From: an uncultured Eubacteriales bacterium
Lineage (GTDB): Bacteria; Bacillota; Clostridia; Oscillospirales; CAG-272
DNA length: 64,000 nucleotides
NCBI GenBank assembly: GCA_949747515.1
Contig: CATKFO010000058.1
Location: 1-64,000 of the forward strand
Reading direction: 5' to 3'
Position numbers and translations under genes: made by a program. The notes under the pieces are model-generated. The model did not search any database, was not told the DNA's origin, and saw only the letters and a list, made by a program, of their open reading frames with translations. This document shows, in pieces, positions 39,146-47,018 of the stretch (positions are counted from its first letter, which is position 1; the number at the start of each line of letters is the position of its first letter).

Positions 39146-39994
39146 TCACTGATCGTTCGCATCGTCGTCTTCCTCCGTACGCACGATTACTCCGTTTTCA
39201 AAATATCCTTCGTATACGCGTCCGCCTGGGCTTGTATACTTTCCACGACCGTGCATGACGTTATTTTTAAAGTCTCCTTCGTAGGATTCTCCGTTCGACC
39301 AGGTGTAAATTCCTTTTCCGGAGCGAACGTCGTCCGCGAAATCTCCTTCGTATTTATCGCCGTTCGGCCATGTCATAACGCCTTTTCCATGTTTTGCGTC
39401 GTCGCGGAACTCGCCTTCGTATGTCTTTCCGTCCGCGTATACGAGAGTTCCACGTCCGTTTTTCTTTCCATCTTTAAATTGTCCGGTATACGACGAAGTA
39501 TCCGCGTAGGTATATACTCCCTCTCCGTCGTATTTTCCGTTTTTGAAACCGCCCTCGTATCTGTCTCCAGAGGCGCTTGTGAAGATTCCTTTTCCGTTGG
39601 GCAAGTCGAGGCTGTATTCTCCCGTATAAACGTCTCCAGACGCGCATTTAAGCTCTCCGGAGCCGCTTTTCATCATGTTTTCAAGTCCGCCAACGTATGT
39701 GTCTCCCGAACTGTACGTAAGCGCTCCGGTTTCTGTGTTGATAGACGCGCTTTTTCCGTCCGAATACCTTATAGTTCCCTTTTTTGGGCTTCCGTCGTCG
39801 TTTACCACGCCGAAAAATTTAATATTAAGTCCGTCCGCCGTGGTTTTTGATATATATCGTACGCCGCATAGGTACATTACCAATACGGAGATAAGCAGAA
39901 GCGCGACTGCCGACGCAAATATTATCCCCATAACTTTGCCGAAGCTCATTCGCGGTCGCATACCGTATCTTGAATTATTCATAAAGTATCTCAC
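39146..39994 (-). CDS. Membrane-anchored MORN-repeat protein
   Basis: This 282-aa protein has one N-terminal membrane helix (about residues 20-44, VMGIIFASAVALLLISVLVM). An extracytoplasmic region follows with about eight MORN repeats (G-GxY-GxF-G style; for example YEGDFADDVRSGKGIYTW) across residues 90-270. MORN repeats are β-hairpins that often scaffold membranes or proteins. No enzymatic domain is fused. The acidic C-terminus is TEEDDDANDQ. Its function is unknown. It is the downstream neighbour of a two-helix membrane protein, 45 bp away, and may share its transcript. Confidence 0.9.
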   Translation of the reverse strand: MRYFMNNSRYGMRPRMSFGKVMGIIFASAVALLLISVLVMYLCGVRYISKTTADGLNIKFFGVVNDDGSPKKGTIRYSDGKSASINTETGALTYSSGDTYVGGLENMMKSGSGELKCASGDVYTGEYSLDLPNGKGIFTSASGDRYEGGFKNGKYDGEGVYTYADTSSYTGQFKDGKKNGRGTLVYADGKTYEGEFRDDAKHGKGVMTWPNGDKYEGDFADDVRSGKGIYTWSNGESYEGDFKNNVMHGRGKYTSPGGRVYEGYFENGVIVRTEEDDDANDQ

Positions 39995-40039
39995 TCCTAT
40001 TCGCCGCCGGCTTTATGTTTTCTGCCTAAAGGCGATATT

Positions 40040-40690
40040 TTATCCTCGATTTTTAATTAACATTATTACAAAAGATACGATATCGACGTAATATCGCAGG
40101 AAAAGCTCTCCTAACGCGGCGACTAAAACGCATCCGATAACAAGAGCTGCTGGAGATCCTTTGCGGTCGAATCGTTTGTCGCAATATCTGATTTGAGCGG
40201 AATTCGCCTTATCCTCAGGAATATAGAATCTTGCTTTTTCAAATGGAATTTCCGGACGAAGCGCCGCGGACTTTTTCAGAGCGTGCGTTTCTTCTTCGTT
40301 CAGTTCTTTTTTATTGTTTTGATCGTCTGAGTCGATTCCAGATTTTAATTCAAGTTCCGGCTCTTCATTCGCCGTATGCACGAGCTTTCTGAGAGTGGAT
40401 TTATCTCTCAGCCAAAACTTGGCGAATTTTGAGTCGAGCTTTAATTCCGTCGCGCTTTTCGCTTTATCTCGGGATACGGATCCGGCTGAAAGAATTTTTT
40501 CAACAATTCGTCCATAGTAAACGGTACGCAGGTAATTATAAACTGAAAGAACAATCAGCAAAAATACCCCTATTCTTACAAGCAGCGGAAGATACTCGGG
40601 CATGGATAATGCGGACGATTGTTCCGTTTGGCTTGACGCTGCCACGGCGGAAATTATCGCCGACGGCGCGGTCGCGAAAATATTCGTCAT
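40040..40690 (-). CDS. Unknown two-helix membrane protein
   Basis: This 216-aa protein is not recognised. A membrane helix at about residues 30-53 (LPLLVRIGVFLLIVLSVYNY) and another at about 183-212 (LVIGCVLVAALGELFLRYYV) flank a hydrophilic region rich in Glu, Lys and Asp. The N-terminus has an Ala/Ser stretch before the first helix. It lies between parB and the MORN protein on the minus strand. Co-occurrence with parB is common for uncharacterised membrane proteins in Clostridia (for example DUF4446), but this sequence does not obviously match that family. Confidence 0.75.
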   Translation of the reverse strand: MTNIFATAPSAIISAVAASSQTEQSSALSMPEYLPLLVRIGVFLLIVLSVYNYLRTVYYGRIVEKILSAGSVSRDKAKSATELKLDSKFAKFWLRDKSTLRKLVHTANEEPELELKSGIDSDDQNNKKELNEEETHALKKSAALRPEIPFEKARFYIPEDKANSAQIRYCDKRFDRKGSPAALVIGCVLVAALGELFLRYYVDIVSFVIMLIKNRG

Positions 40691-40803
40691 ATGACTTATT
40701 ACCTCGTTATTTTATTGATTAGGCGGTTAAAAAATTTCGCTTATCGCGGGTATTACGGTTGGGCCTTTAGCCGCAAGTTTTCTACGTATTTGTTGCTTAT
40801 TAA

Positions 40804-41685
40804 TCAGTCTTCAATCGGAGAGTGACCGCACAAAGAGGTCAGTAAAGCCTCAAGATCGTCGTTATCGGTAAATTCAAGAGTTACGGCTCGTTTTTTCGCC
40901 GTCGCGGTAATTTTACATCTTCGTCCGAGCGCGGTTGTAACCTTTTCTTCAAGATCGGCGATATAGTCGACTTTGGTCGAAGTCGGAGATTCGTTTTCTT
41001 CGGTTTCCGGTTTGGCCCTATTCGCCGATTTTACCGCCGCTTCAAGCTCGCGTACGGAAAGCGACCGGACGACGGTCTTTTCCGCAAGCGGAATAATAGC
41101 TTCTTTATTTTTCAGCCCTAAAAGCGCTCTTCCATGACCCGCCGAAAGAGTTCCGTCGGCGAGCATATCGAGAACTTCGTCGGGGAGATCGAGCAGTCTC
41201 AGGGAGTTTGCTATTGCGCTGCGGCTTTTGCCTATATGAGACGCTATTTCTTCCTGAGTGAGAGAATAGTTCTTCATCAATTCGGCGTAACCGAGCGCCT
41301 CTTCGCAAGGATTCAGGTCTTCGCGCTGGAGATTTTCAACCATTGCTATTTTTGCGGCCGTAAATTCGTCCGCGTTCATGATTATAGCCGGAATCTCAAT
41401 AAGGCCGGCTAACTTAGACGCCCTCCAGCGACGTTCTCCAGCGATAATAGTATACGAGCCTTCCATTCCTTCTCTTACAAGTATTGGTTGAAGCACGCCG
41501 CTTTGCGCTATGGAATCCGCGAGGCTTGCGAGAGCTTCGTTATCGAATTTTTTTCTCGGTTGATCCTTTTTTGGCTCTATGGAGGAAATTCGGATCATAG
41601 TTGCTCCTCCTGCTTTGCTTTCGTCTATGGAATTGTCGTCGAAAATCGCGTCGAGGCCTCGACCGAGTCCTTTATTCTTTGCCAT
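40804..41685 (-). CDS. parB: Chromosome-partitioning protein ParB (Spo0J)
   Basis: This roughly 293-aa parS-binding CTPase opens with the standard AKNKGLGRGLDAIFDD. The CTP-binding GERRWRASKLAG and ENLQREDLNPCEEALGYAEL follow, then the HTH TQEEIASHIGKSRSAIANSL. The C-terminal dimerisation region is KKRAVTLEFTDNDDLEALL. I prefer ATG at 41685 over the TTG at 41697 because the family begins there. With ParA it segregates origins. It is downstream of parA, but a 538-bp gap with a copy of the dispersed repeat separates them, although in most relatives the two are adjacent or coupled. Two perfect parS sites lie at 43.3-43.4 kb. Confidence 0.95.
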   Translation of the reverse strand: MAKNKGLGRGLDAIFDDNSIDESKAGGATMIRISSIEPKKDQPRKKFDNEALASLADSIAQSGVLQPILVREGMEGSYTIIAGERRWRASKLAGLIEIPAIIMNADEFTAAKIAMVENLQREDLNPCEEALGYAELMKNYSLTQEEIASHIGKSRSAIANSLRLLDLPDEVLDMLADGTLSAGHGRALLGLKNKEAIIPLAEKTVVRSLSVRELEAAVKSANRAKPETEENESPTSTKVDYIADLEEKVTTALGRRCKITATAKKRAVTLEFTDNDDLEALLTSLCGHSPIED

Positions 41686-41837
41686 TCTTTTATCCAAACC
41701 TTTATATTATTTTTAGATCAACTTATATATCTTGCTTGTCCCCATAGCAAATTATTATATTTAGGGGATGTAATTTTATTTTCTTATGGCGTCGTTTCTA
41801 CTTTTTTATTAAAAGATTATTATAATTTGTTTTTTTG

Positions 41838-42135
41838 AAAAAAGGCGTATCTCTTATTTAAGTTTTTTTGTAAAAAAGCTTTGCCAAAAAACAATAAGAC
41901 GGCGTCAAAAATTTCTCGCGGATTATGTTTTTATGCTGCAAATGAAGCCGCTCGTTTATCCCGTTCCGTACTCTCTTGAGCTGAAGCTTCCTACAGATAA
42001 GCTCGCGCTTATCAAAATGAAGAGTTTGCGCCGCCCTGATCCGGCACATTTTTCTTTCACGCGATATAAAGCAGACGGGAGATGCTATACTGTAATTATT
42101 ATTTGCAAGCTGCGTAAAATTACGCATTGACCGCC
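41838..42135 (+). repeat. Dispersed repeat, copy D (between parA and parB)
   Basis: This is a diverged copy in the orientation of A. It opens with the AAGTTTTTTTGTAAAAAAGCTT hairpin region (41858-41880). GGCGTCAAAAATTTCTCGCGG follows, then the core at 41975-42014 (GAAGCTTCCTACAGATAAGC) and AGTTTGCGCCGCCCTGATCC. It is most like the decayed copy between gyrB and gyrA. Confidence 0.65.
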
Positions 42136-42235
42136 GCTTGCAATAAACCTTACAAACTAAAAGATATAATAATATTTTGTGACGCAGGTTTGAGCATGAA
42201 TTTATTCTTTCTCAAAAAATTGTTTTTCTGAAAAA

Positions 42236-43012
42236 CTATCCGATAGTTCTGCGTATAAGTTCTTTAGCTACCGTGCGGTATGCAAGACACCCTTTTGAAT
42301 ATCTGTCGTGATAATTAATTGGTTCGCCGAAGCCAGGAGCTTCCGAAAGAGTTACATTTCTCGGTATAACAGTCGGAAATAGCTTGTCTGCGTAATATCT
42401 TTTTATCTCGGCAAGCACTTGCGAGGATAAATTAAGCCTTCCGTTGTGCATGGTTACAAGAATACCGGTTATTCTTAAATCGGGATTGTAGCGTTCCTTC
42501 ACCTTTTTTATTGAAATCATGAGCTGAGATAATCCCTCAAGGGCATAATATTCGCATTGCATAGGAATTATTACCCCGTCGGCAGATGTGAGCGCGTTCA
42601 CAGTAAGCATACCGAGAGACGGCGGACAATCTATCATTACATAGTCGAAGTCGTCGCCTAATTTTTTCACAAAATTAGAAATTCGTTTTTCTCTTTTTTC
42701 TTCGCCGATCAAATCAAATTCGGAACCTGCGAGATTTATAGTAGCCGGAACGATAGATAAGTTTTTGAATTTTGTCGAGATAATGGCTTCGTCCGGACGA
42801 ATTTCCTCAATGAGCACGTCGTACATGGTCCGTGTAAGCTTTTTTTTGTTAATGCCGAATCCGCTCGTTGTATTTCCCTGCGGATCACAGTCTAACATAA
42901 GTACCTTATAGCCTTCTTCAGCAACAATAGAAGCTATATTAACGGCGGACGTCGTCTTTCCAACTCCGCCTTTTTGGTTGGCGAAAGCAATAACATATGG
43001 TTTGTTTGGCAT
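42236..43012 (-). CDS. parA: Chromosome-partitioning ATPase ParA (Soj)
   Basis: This 258-aa deviant-Walker ATPase has FANQKGGVGKTTSAVNIA (Walker A with the signature Lys, about residue 9), LDCDPQGNTTSGFG and VMIDCPPSLGMLTVNAL (Walker B region). Length and motifs fit Soj, which dimerises on DNA with ATP and works with ParB to separate origins. The C-terminus is YRTVAKELIRRT. It lies about 445 bp from noc, which is further upstream on the same strand. This gap carries both parS sites. The start at 43012 is ATG. Confidence 0.96.
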   Translation of the reverse strand: MPNKPYVIAFANQKGGVGKTTSAVNIASIVAEEGYKVLMLDCDPQGNTTSGFGINKKKLTRTMYDVLIEEIRPDEAIISTKFKNLSIVPATINLAGSEFDLIGEEKREKRISNFVKKLGDDFDYVMIDCPPSLGMLTVNALTSADGVIIPMQCEYYALEGLSQLMISIKKVKERYNPDLRITGILVTMHNGRLNLSSQVLAEIKRYYADKLFPTVIPRNVTLSEAPGFGEPINYHDRYSKGCLAYRTVAKELIRRTIG

Positions 43013-43294
43013 ATTTATGACGCCTTTACTTAAAATTTGTTTTTTTGTTTATTCTGCTTTTTAACACTTTGCCCTTTTTCGCAAGTCGTCAAAGCATACG
43101 CATTTAGATTTATTTGTATTTATACCATGAAGCAAAAATGTTTGCTTGCAAGGACGTTTTTGCGAAGCCGTCAATTATGCGGCCGCGCTCGGCGCGGGTG
43201 CGGCGAAGCCGCAAAAACTTACGAAGTAATGTTTCCGCGTTTATTATACCACATTACGGAACAGGCTTCAATAATATAATAAAAATAAATCGAA

Positions 43295-43310
43295 TGTTTC
43301 ACGTGAAACA
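43295..43310. promoter_or_regulatory. parS site 1
   Basis: TGTTTCACGTGAAACA is a perfect 16-bp parS palindrome, the ParB (Spo0J) binding consensus. Confidence 0.95.
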
Positions 43311-43407
43311 TATGCGTTATATTGCCGCGTTTAATTTGACTAAAAGAAAATTATAAATAATCGTTATGTTTTTGCAGAAAAACTTACTAAGTTATATGCA
43401 AATTAAA

Positions 43408-43443
43408 GACGCGTAATTGTTTCACGTGAAACAATTACGCGTC
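43408..43443. promoter_or_regulatory. parS site 2 inside a 36-bp perfect palindrome (probable noc terminator)
   Basis: The central 16 bp (43418-43433) are TGTTTCACGTGAAACA. The flanks extend the perfect symmetry to 36 bp (outer arms GACGCGTAAT/ATTACGCGTC). It lies 15 bp after the noc stop and the minus strand continues with TTTAATTTGC, so the transcript could form a terminator-like hairpin. Confidence 0.9.
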
Positions 43444-43457
43444 CTGAGAAAGAATTA

Positions 43458-44294
43458 TTAAGCTTCATGAATTAAAATGCATATTTCCGTTCCCCTGTCA
43501 GTTGAGCGTCGGTCGCTTTCTACGTTAAATCCAAGGTCTTTAACTGAACGGACGGCACGGTCTATTGAATTATAAAATAAACGCATATCGCGGGAGAGCA
43601 TTTTTCGTTTTGCCTCTCTTCCAAACTTCTCAGCCCTTTCTTCTGTTTTTTGGCGGGCTTTGTCGCAAAGCAGCTTTTCTATAAATTCTTCGGTTGAGGC
43701 GACGTTTAAACCTCGGCGAATAATTGTAGCTAATGCTTCCGCGCGTTCATTGTCGTCTGAAATGCGAAGAAGAGTACGCGCATGACGTTCAGTTAACCCG
43801 GCTGCAAGTATCGCCTCTCTTTGCTCCGTCGGCAGTTTTAACAAACGAAGCTTGTTGGCTACATAGGATTGACTGCAAGATAAACGAGCGGCGGCGGCTT
43901 CCTGAGTCATAGAACAGGTTGAAATAAGAGAGCGTATCGCCTCTGCTTCTTCAAAAACATTAAGGTCTTCCCGTTGCAGATTTTCAATTATTGCAAGTTC
44001 TGCGGAGCTTTTGGGATCGTCGTCGCGAATTATGCAAGGTACTGTTTCAAGACCCGCTGCTGAAGACGCCCGTAGTCTTCTCTCTCCTGCGATAAGTTCG
44101 TATCCTCCCTCAATTTTTCGAACAAGCAAAGGCTCTATTACGCCGTGGCGGCGAATGCTGTCCGACAGAGATGCAAGAGCGCTGTCGGCAAATATTCGTC
44201 TTGGCTGCGCTGGATTAGGCACGATCTGCGACGTAGGAATCTGAACGATAGCCTGTCCTAAAACAGGAAATATTGAGAGCTCTGCGTGATTCAT
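43458..44294 (-). CDS. noc: Noc-type ParB paralogue (nucleoid occlusion protein)
   Basis: This 278-aa ParB-family CTPase begins with a divergent N-terminus (MNHAELSIFPVLGQAIVQ), which in Noc includes a short membrane-binding helix. IVPNPAQPRRIF, GERRLRASSAAGLETV and ENLQREDLNVFEEAEAI follow. The HTH is TQEAAAARLSCSQSYVANKL, and the Noc-like HARTLLRISDDNER comes after it. Synteny upstream of parA and parB is that of noc in Firmicutes, where Noc blocks division over the chromosome. The usual rsmG-mnmG-mnmE set upstream is missing. I searched by eye and found no ATTTCCCGGGAAAT site in the window. Confidence 0.85.
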   Translation of the reverse strand: MNHAELSIFPVLGQAIVQIPTSQIVPNPAQPRRIFADSALASLSDSIRRHGVIEPLLVRKIEGGYELIAGERRLRASSAAGLETVPCIIRDDDPKSSAELAIIENLQREDLNVFEEAEAIRSLISTCSMTQEAAAARLSCSQSYVANKLRLLKLPTEQREAILAAGLTERHARTLLRISDDNERAEALATIIRRGLNVASTEEFIEKLLCDKARQKTEERAEKFGREAKRKMLSRDMRLFYNSIDRAVRSVKDLGFNVESDRRSTDRGTEICILIHEA

Positions 44295-44656
44295 AATAAA
44301 ATCTCCTTCTGCCGTTATAAATTTATAGTCGGCGCGATATCTTTGTTATTGTCTATAATATATAATAGCATTTCCCGACTGCAAAAAAGGCTGAAAGGAG
44401 ACGTGGAATAGTGGAATGTTCAGACGAAAAATGAAAGAGAAAGACGCCTTGTGAATCGTGCGGATGAATTTCGGATGTTAAAGTCGATAAAAATTGATTT
44501 TTTAAATGAAATCAATGCATTGGGAAATAGCAGAAAGTTTCATAGCTTAAATCAATTATTAGCCTTGCGTTGCGGTTGCTTTTTTATTCAAACAGCGTAA
44601 TATACGAATACTATGACGGACCAAGCGTATGAAATTGCATACGCTACCCTTATAAT
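44295..44656. other. noc upstream gap
   Basis: AT-rich; the noc promoter is expected here but no convincing -35/-10 pair or hairpin was found. Nothing else recognised. Confidence 0.4.
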
Positions 44657-45103
44657 TTACCGTTCCGCTATATACTTTGTTATCTCATCATCTGTCAATT
44701 TTTTTACTTGCGTCTTTTCGTATTCTTTGTATTCCCCAAATGTAAAAACTGGAGCCATACGCTCGCACGTTTTACCACTATTTTTCTGTAAAAACAAGTA
44801 GAAATCCTCAGAGTTTGCAAAAATTTTGTATGAAATCCTTCCAGTTTCATTTTTTATCTCATAAACGCCGCACGATTTTTTCATTGTGTAATCAGTTGTA
44901 CGCAAGTATAACTTTGCAATTTCCAATAATTTGAACGGAAAATTCCATCGTTGCAACCCACGTTTTGGGTCACGCTCAATACAAATACAGCGTCCGCAAG
45001 TTCCGCATATATATTGTGTGTGATTTTTTAAACAATCGGTTGGATTTAGCAATGGGGTTGCCCGGCTTTGATTTGTATAACATTCCAAACACATTTCTAT
45101 CAC
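44657..45103 (-). CDS. Small Cys-rich protein of unknown function
   Basis: This 148-aa protein is not assigned to a named family. The N-terminal half has two clusters of Cys, CLECYTNQSRATPLLNPTDC and CGTCGRCICIERDPKRG, suited to zinc binding. The C-terminal half (residues 70-148) has alternating strands and helices (SYKIFANSEDFYLFLQKNSG; TDDEITKYIAER). Similar proteins of this length occur as scattered accessory genes in Clostridia. The AT-rich composition and isolation, with large non-coding gaps on both sides, support recent acquisition. A role in binding nucleic acid is possible from the zinc clusters, but it is a guess. Confidence 0.6.
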   Translation of the reverse strand: MIEMCLECYTNQSRATPLLNPTDCLKNHTQYICGTCGRCICIERDPKRGLQRWNFPFKLLEIAKLYLRTTDYTMKKSCGVYEIKNETGRISYKIFANSEDFYLFLQKNSGKTCERMAPVFTFGEYKEYEKTQVKKLTDDEITKYIAER

Positions 45104-45537
45104 GGCTCCTTTTTAGTTAGGCTCAGTAATTATAATAATATAACATTTTCTAGTCTATTTCAAGGTATAAAACAAAATAGAACGATAGTCCTTACGATTG
45201 CAAAAGTTCACCACGCATTGTAGGGTTAATACAATAAATCTGCTTATTATTCGCTTTTTGATCGGCAGCTCTCAAACGGATAAGGGGTGGTTTAAAAACT
45301 TAAAAATCATGAATAAAGTCGCGCTACAGTCGCCCTATTTATATTAAAAAGAGCTAAAATAAAATTTTGTATCAAAGGCATATAAGCATAACCAAATAAA
45401 TAAACTACTTATTTGCTCTTAACAGCAGGAATATAAATTTTAAAATCAATACGTTGAGTTATATGTATGCCTATGTTTATATAATCATAATAAACTATAG
45501 TCTACTCTAAACGTCATCAATGTCAACTTCCCAACAT
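45104..45537. other. Non-coding AT-rich gap
   Basis: No gene, promoter or hairpin could be supported in this stretch. Confidence 0.4.
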
Positions 45538-45715
45538 ATAAGCGGCGTAAAATCTTTATTTTAAAGAAACGAAAGCCTACCTGTAGAAAAATTCATTTCA
45601 AGAGACGTCGGACGGGGTTCGCTTATATTTATTGGCAGCTTACAAACATAAATCCCGCGCGGGCCTTTTGCCGCCGCAAAGCTTTTTTGATTAATTTTTT
45701 TCACAAAAAAAGATT
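45538..45715 (-). repeat. Dispersed repeat, decayed copy E
   Basis: It is in the orientation of B. It has AAGCGGCGTAAAATCTTTAT, a core remnant at 45563-45602 (CGAAAGCCTACCTGTAGAAA), ATCCCGCGCGGG and TTGCCGCCGCAAAGCTTTTT with an A/T hairpin (45690-45713). Confidence 0.55.
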
Positions 45716-45811
45716 ACGCCGTTTTGCTTTAATCTTGCGTCAATAAAGATTAAAGATATTTAGTTTATTCTTTACACAAAAGCCAGTCTCAATGTAAATC
45801 AAATCGCAAAT

Positions 45812-45871
45812 AAAAAATGCGTATACATCTCATTTTTAACTAAATGGTTTAGAGATGTATACGTATTTTTT
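45812..45871 (-). terminator. Terminator abutting the mreB stop codon
   Basis: Arms of about 19 bp (AAAAATGCGTATACATCTC and GAGATGTATACGTATTTTT, one mismatch) with a 20-nt loop and T-tracts on both strands. The outermost arm overlaps the mreB stop codon (45870-45872). Confidence 0.85.
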
Positions 45872-46874
45872 ATCTTGCCCGAAAATTGACGACTCCTCCC
45901 AGATCGCCTACGCTTTCAATTACACGTCCAATTCCGTAGACGACGCAATCTAGCGGATTCTTAGCGACATACGTGCGTATGCCTGTGGCGCGCGCAACCA
46001 TCATGTCGATTCCCGGAAGGAGCGCGCCGCCGCCGGATAGTACGATACCGGAATCATAAATATCCGACGACAACTCCGGCGGAGTGTTTTCAAGAGTAGT
46101 CTTGATTCCGTCGAGAATAGCCCGAATTTCGTCCGACATCGCCTCGGATATTTCTCTCGAAGACACGTTTATAATAGCCGGCAGACCGTTGAGCATATTT
46201 CGTCCCCGCACTTCCATAAATCCTCTGTCAATGGAAGGATGAACGGCTCCAATGCTTTTTTTCAGGTTTTCAGCCGTAACCTCGCCGATCAGTACGTTGT
46301 ACTTTTTCTTTATATAAGCGGAAATCGCCGCGTCAAGTTCGTCCCCGGCAGTCCGTATAGACGTTGAAAGAACTATGCCTCCCAGAGAGAGTACGGCGAC
46401 CTCGGTAGTTCCTCCGCCAATATCTACTATCATTGATCCTCGCGCGTCTTCTACCCGAAGTCCGCTGCCGATGGCCGCTGCAAACGGCTCTTCAATTAGA
46501 GCGACCGATTGAGCCCCAGCTTCAAGCGTTACGTCTTCCACGGCGCGCTTTTCTACTTCCGTAACTCCGTACGGAATGCATATAATTACCTTTGGGCGAC
46601 TCATAATAGTGTTCCCGGCAACCCTTTTGAAAAAATGGCGCAGCATTTCAGCCGTAGCGTCAAATTCTGCGATAACTCCGTCCTTCAACGGGCGCATAGC
46701 CGTTATAGATCCTGGCGTTTTACCAAGCATCATTTTAGCTTCGTTGCCTACGGCTACCACGTGCCGGCCTCTCTTATCTATAGCGACTACGGACGGCTCG
46801 CGCATTACGATTCCCTTGCCTTTCAGGTATACGAGCGTGTTCGCCGTTCCCAAATCTATTCCTATATTTTTCAT
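45870..46874 (-). CDS. mreB: Rod-shape-determining protein MreB
   Basis: This 334-aa bacterial actin begins with GIDLGTANTLVYLKGKGIVM (phosphate-1 loop). It has IVDIGGGTTEVAVLSLGGIV (phosphate-2) and IVLSGGGALLPGIDMMV (adenosine motif). All key nucleotide-binding residues are present and length is typical (about 335-345). MreB filaments direct lateral cell-wall synthesis. It could be Mbl or MreB; I cannot decide without an alignment. The usual mreC and mreD genes do not follow, which fits a stand-alone paralogue in Clostridia. A terminator overlaps the stop codon, so it is the last gene of its transcript. Confidence 0.95.
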   Translation of the reverse strand: MKNIGIDLGTANTLVYLKGKGIVMREPSVVAIDKRGRHVVAVGNEAKMMLGKTPGSITAMRPLKDGVIAEFDATAEMLRHFFKRVAGNTIMSRPKVIICIPYGVTEVEKRAVEDVTLEAGAQSVALIEEPFAAAIGSGLRVEDARGSMIVDIGGGTTEVAVLSLGGIVLSTSIRTAGDELDAAISAYIKKKYNVLIGEVTAENLKKSIGAVHPSIDRGFMEVRGRNMLNGLPAIINVSSREISEAMSDEIRAILDGIKTTLENTPPELSSDIYDSGIVLSGGGALLPGIDMMVARATGIRTYVAKNPLDCVVYGIGRVIESVGDLGGVVNFRAR

Positions 46875-47018
46875 TCAATACCTTGCCTTTTTATATTATC
46901 GCTTTAATTTATATCTTTCAAATTTATAGATCTGATTTATCTTTATCGAAACCATTTCCGACGGCGTCAAAATTATGTGACTCCGCCTGTTTTCCAAAAA
47001 ATTTCAATATCGTCTATT

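Larger units (their letters stand above)
43013..43457. other. parA-noc spacer
   Basis: The spacer holds the parA upstream region, a GC-rich patch (43180-43210, CGGCCGCGCTCGGCGCGGGT) and two parS sites. No gene seen. The stretch 43130-43230 (CTTGCAAGGACGTTTTTGCG) shares only weak similarity with the dispersed repeat. Confidence 0.5.
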
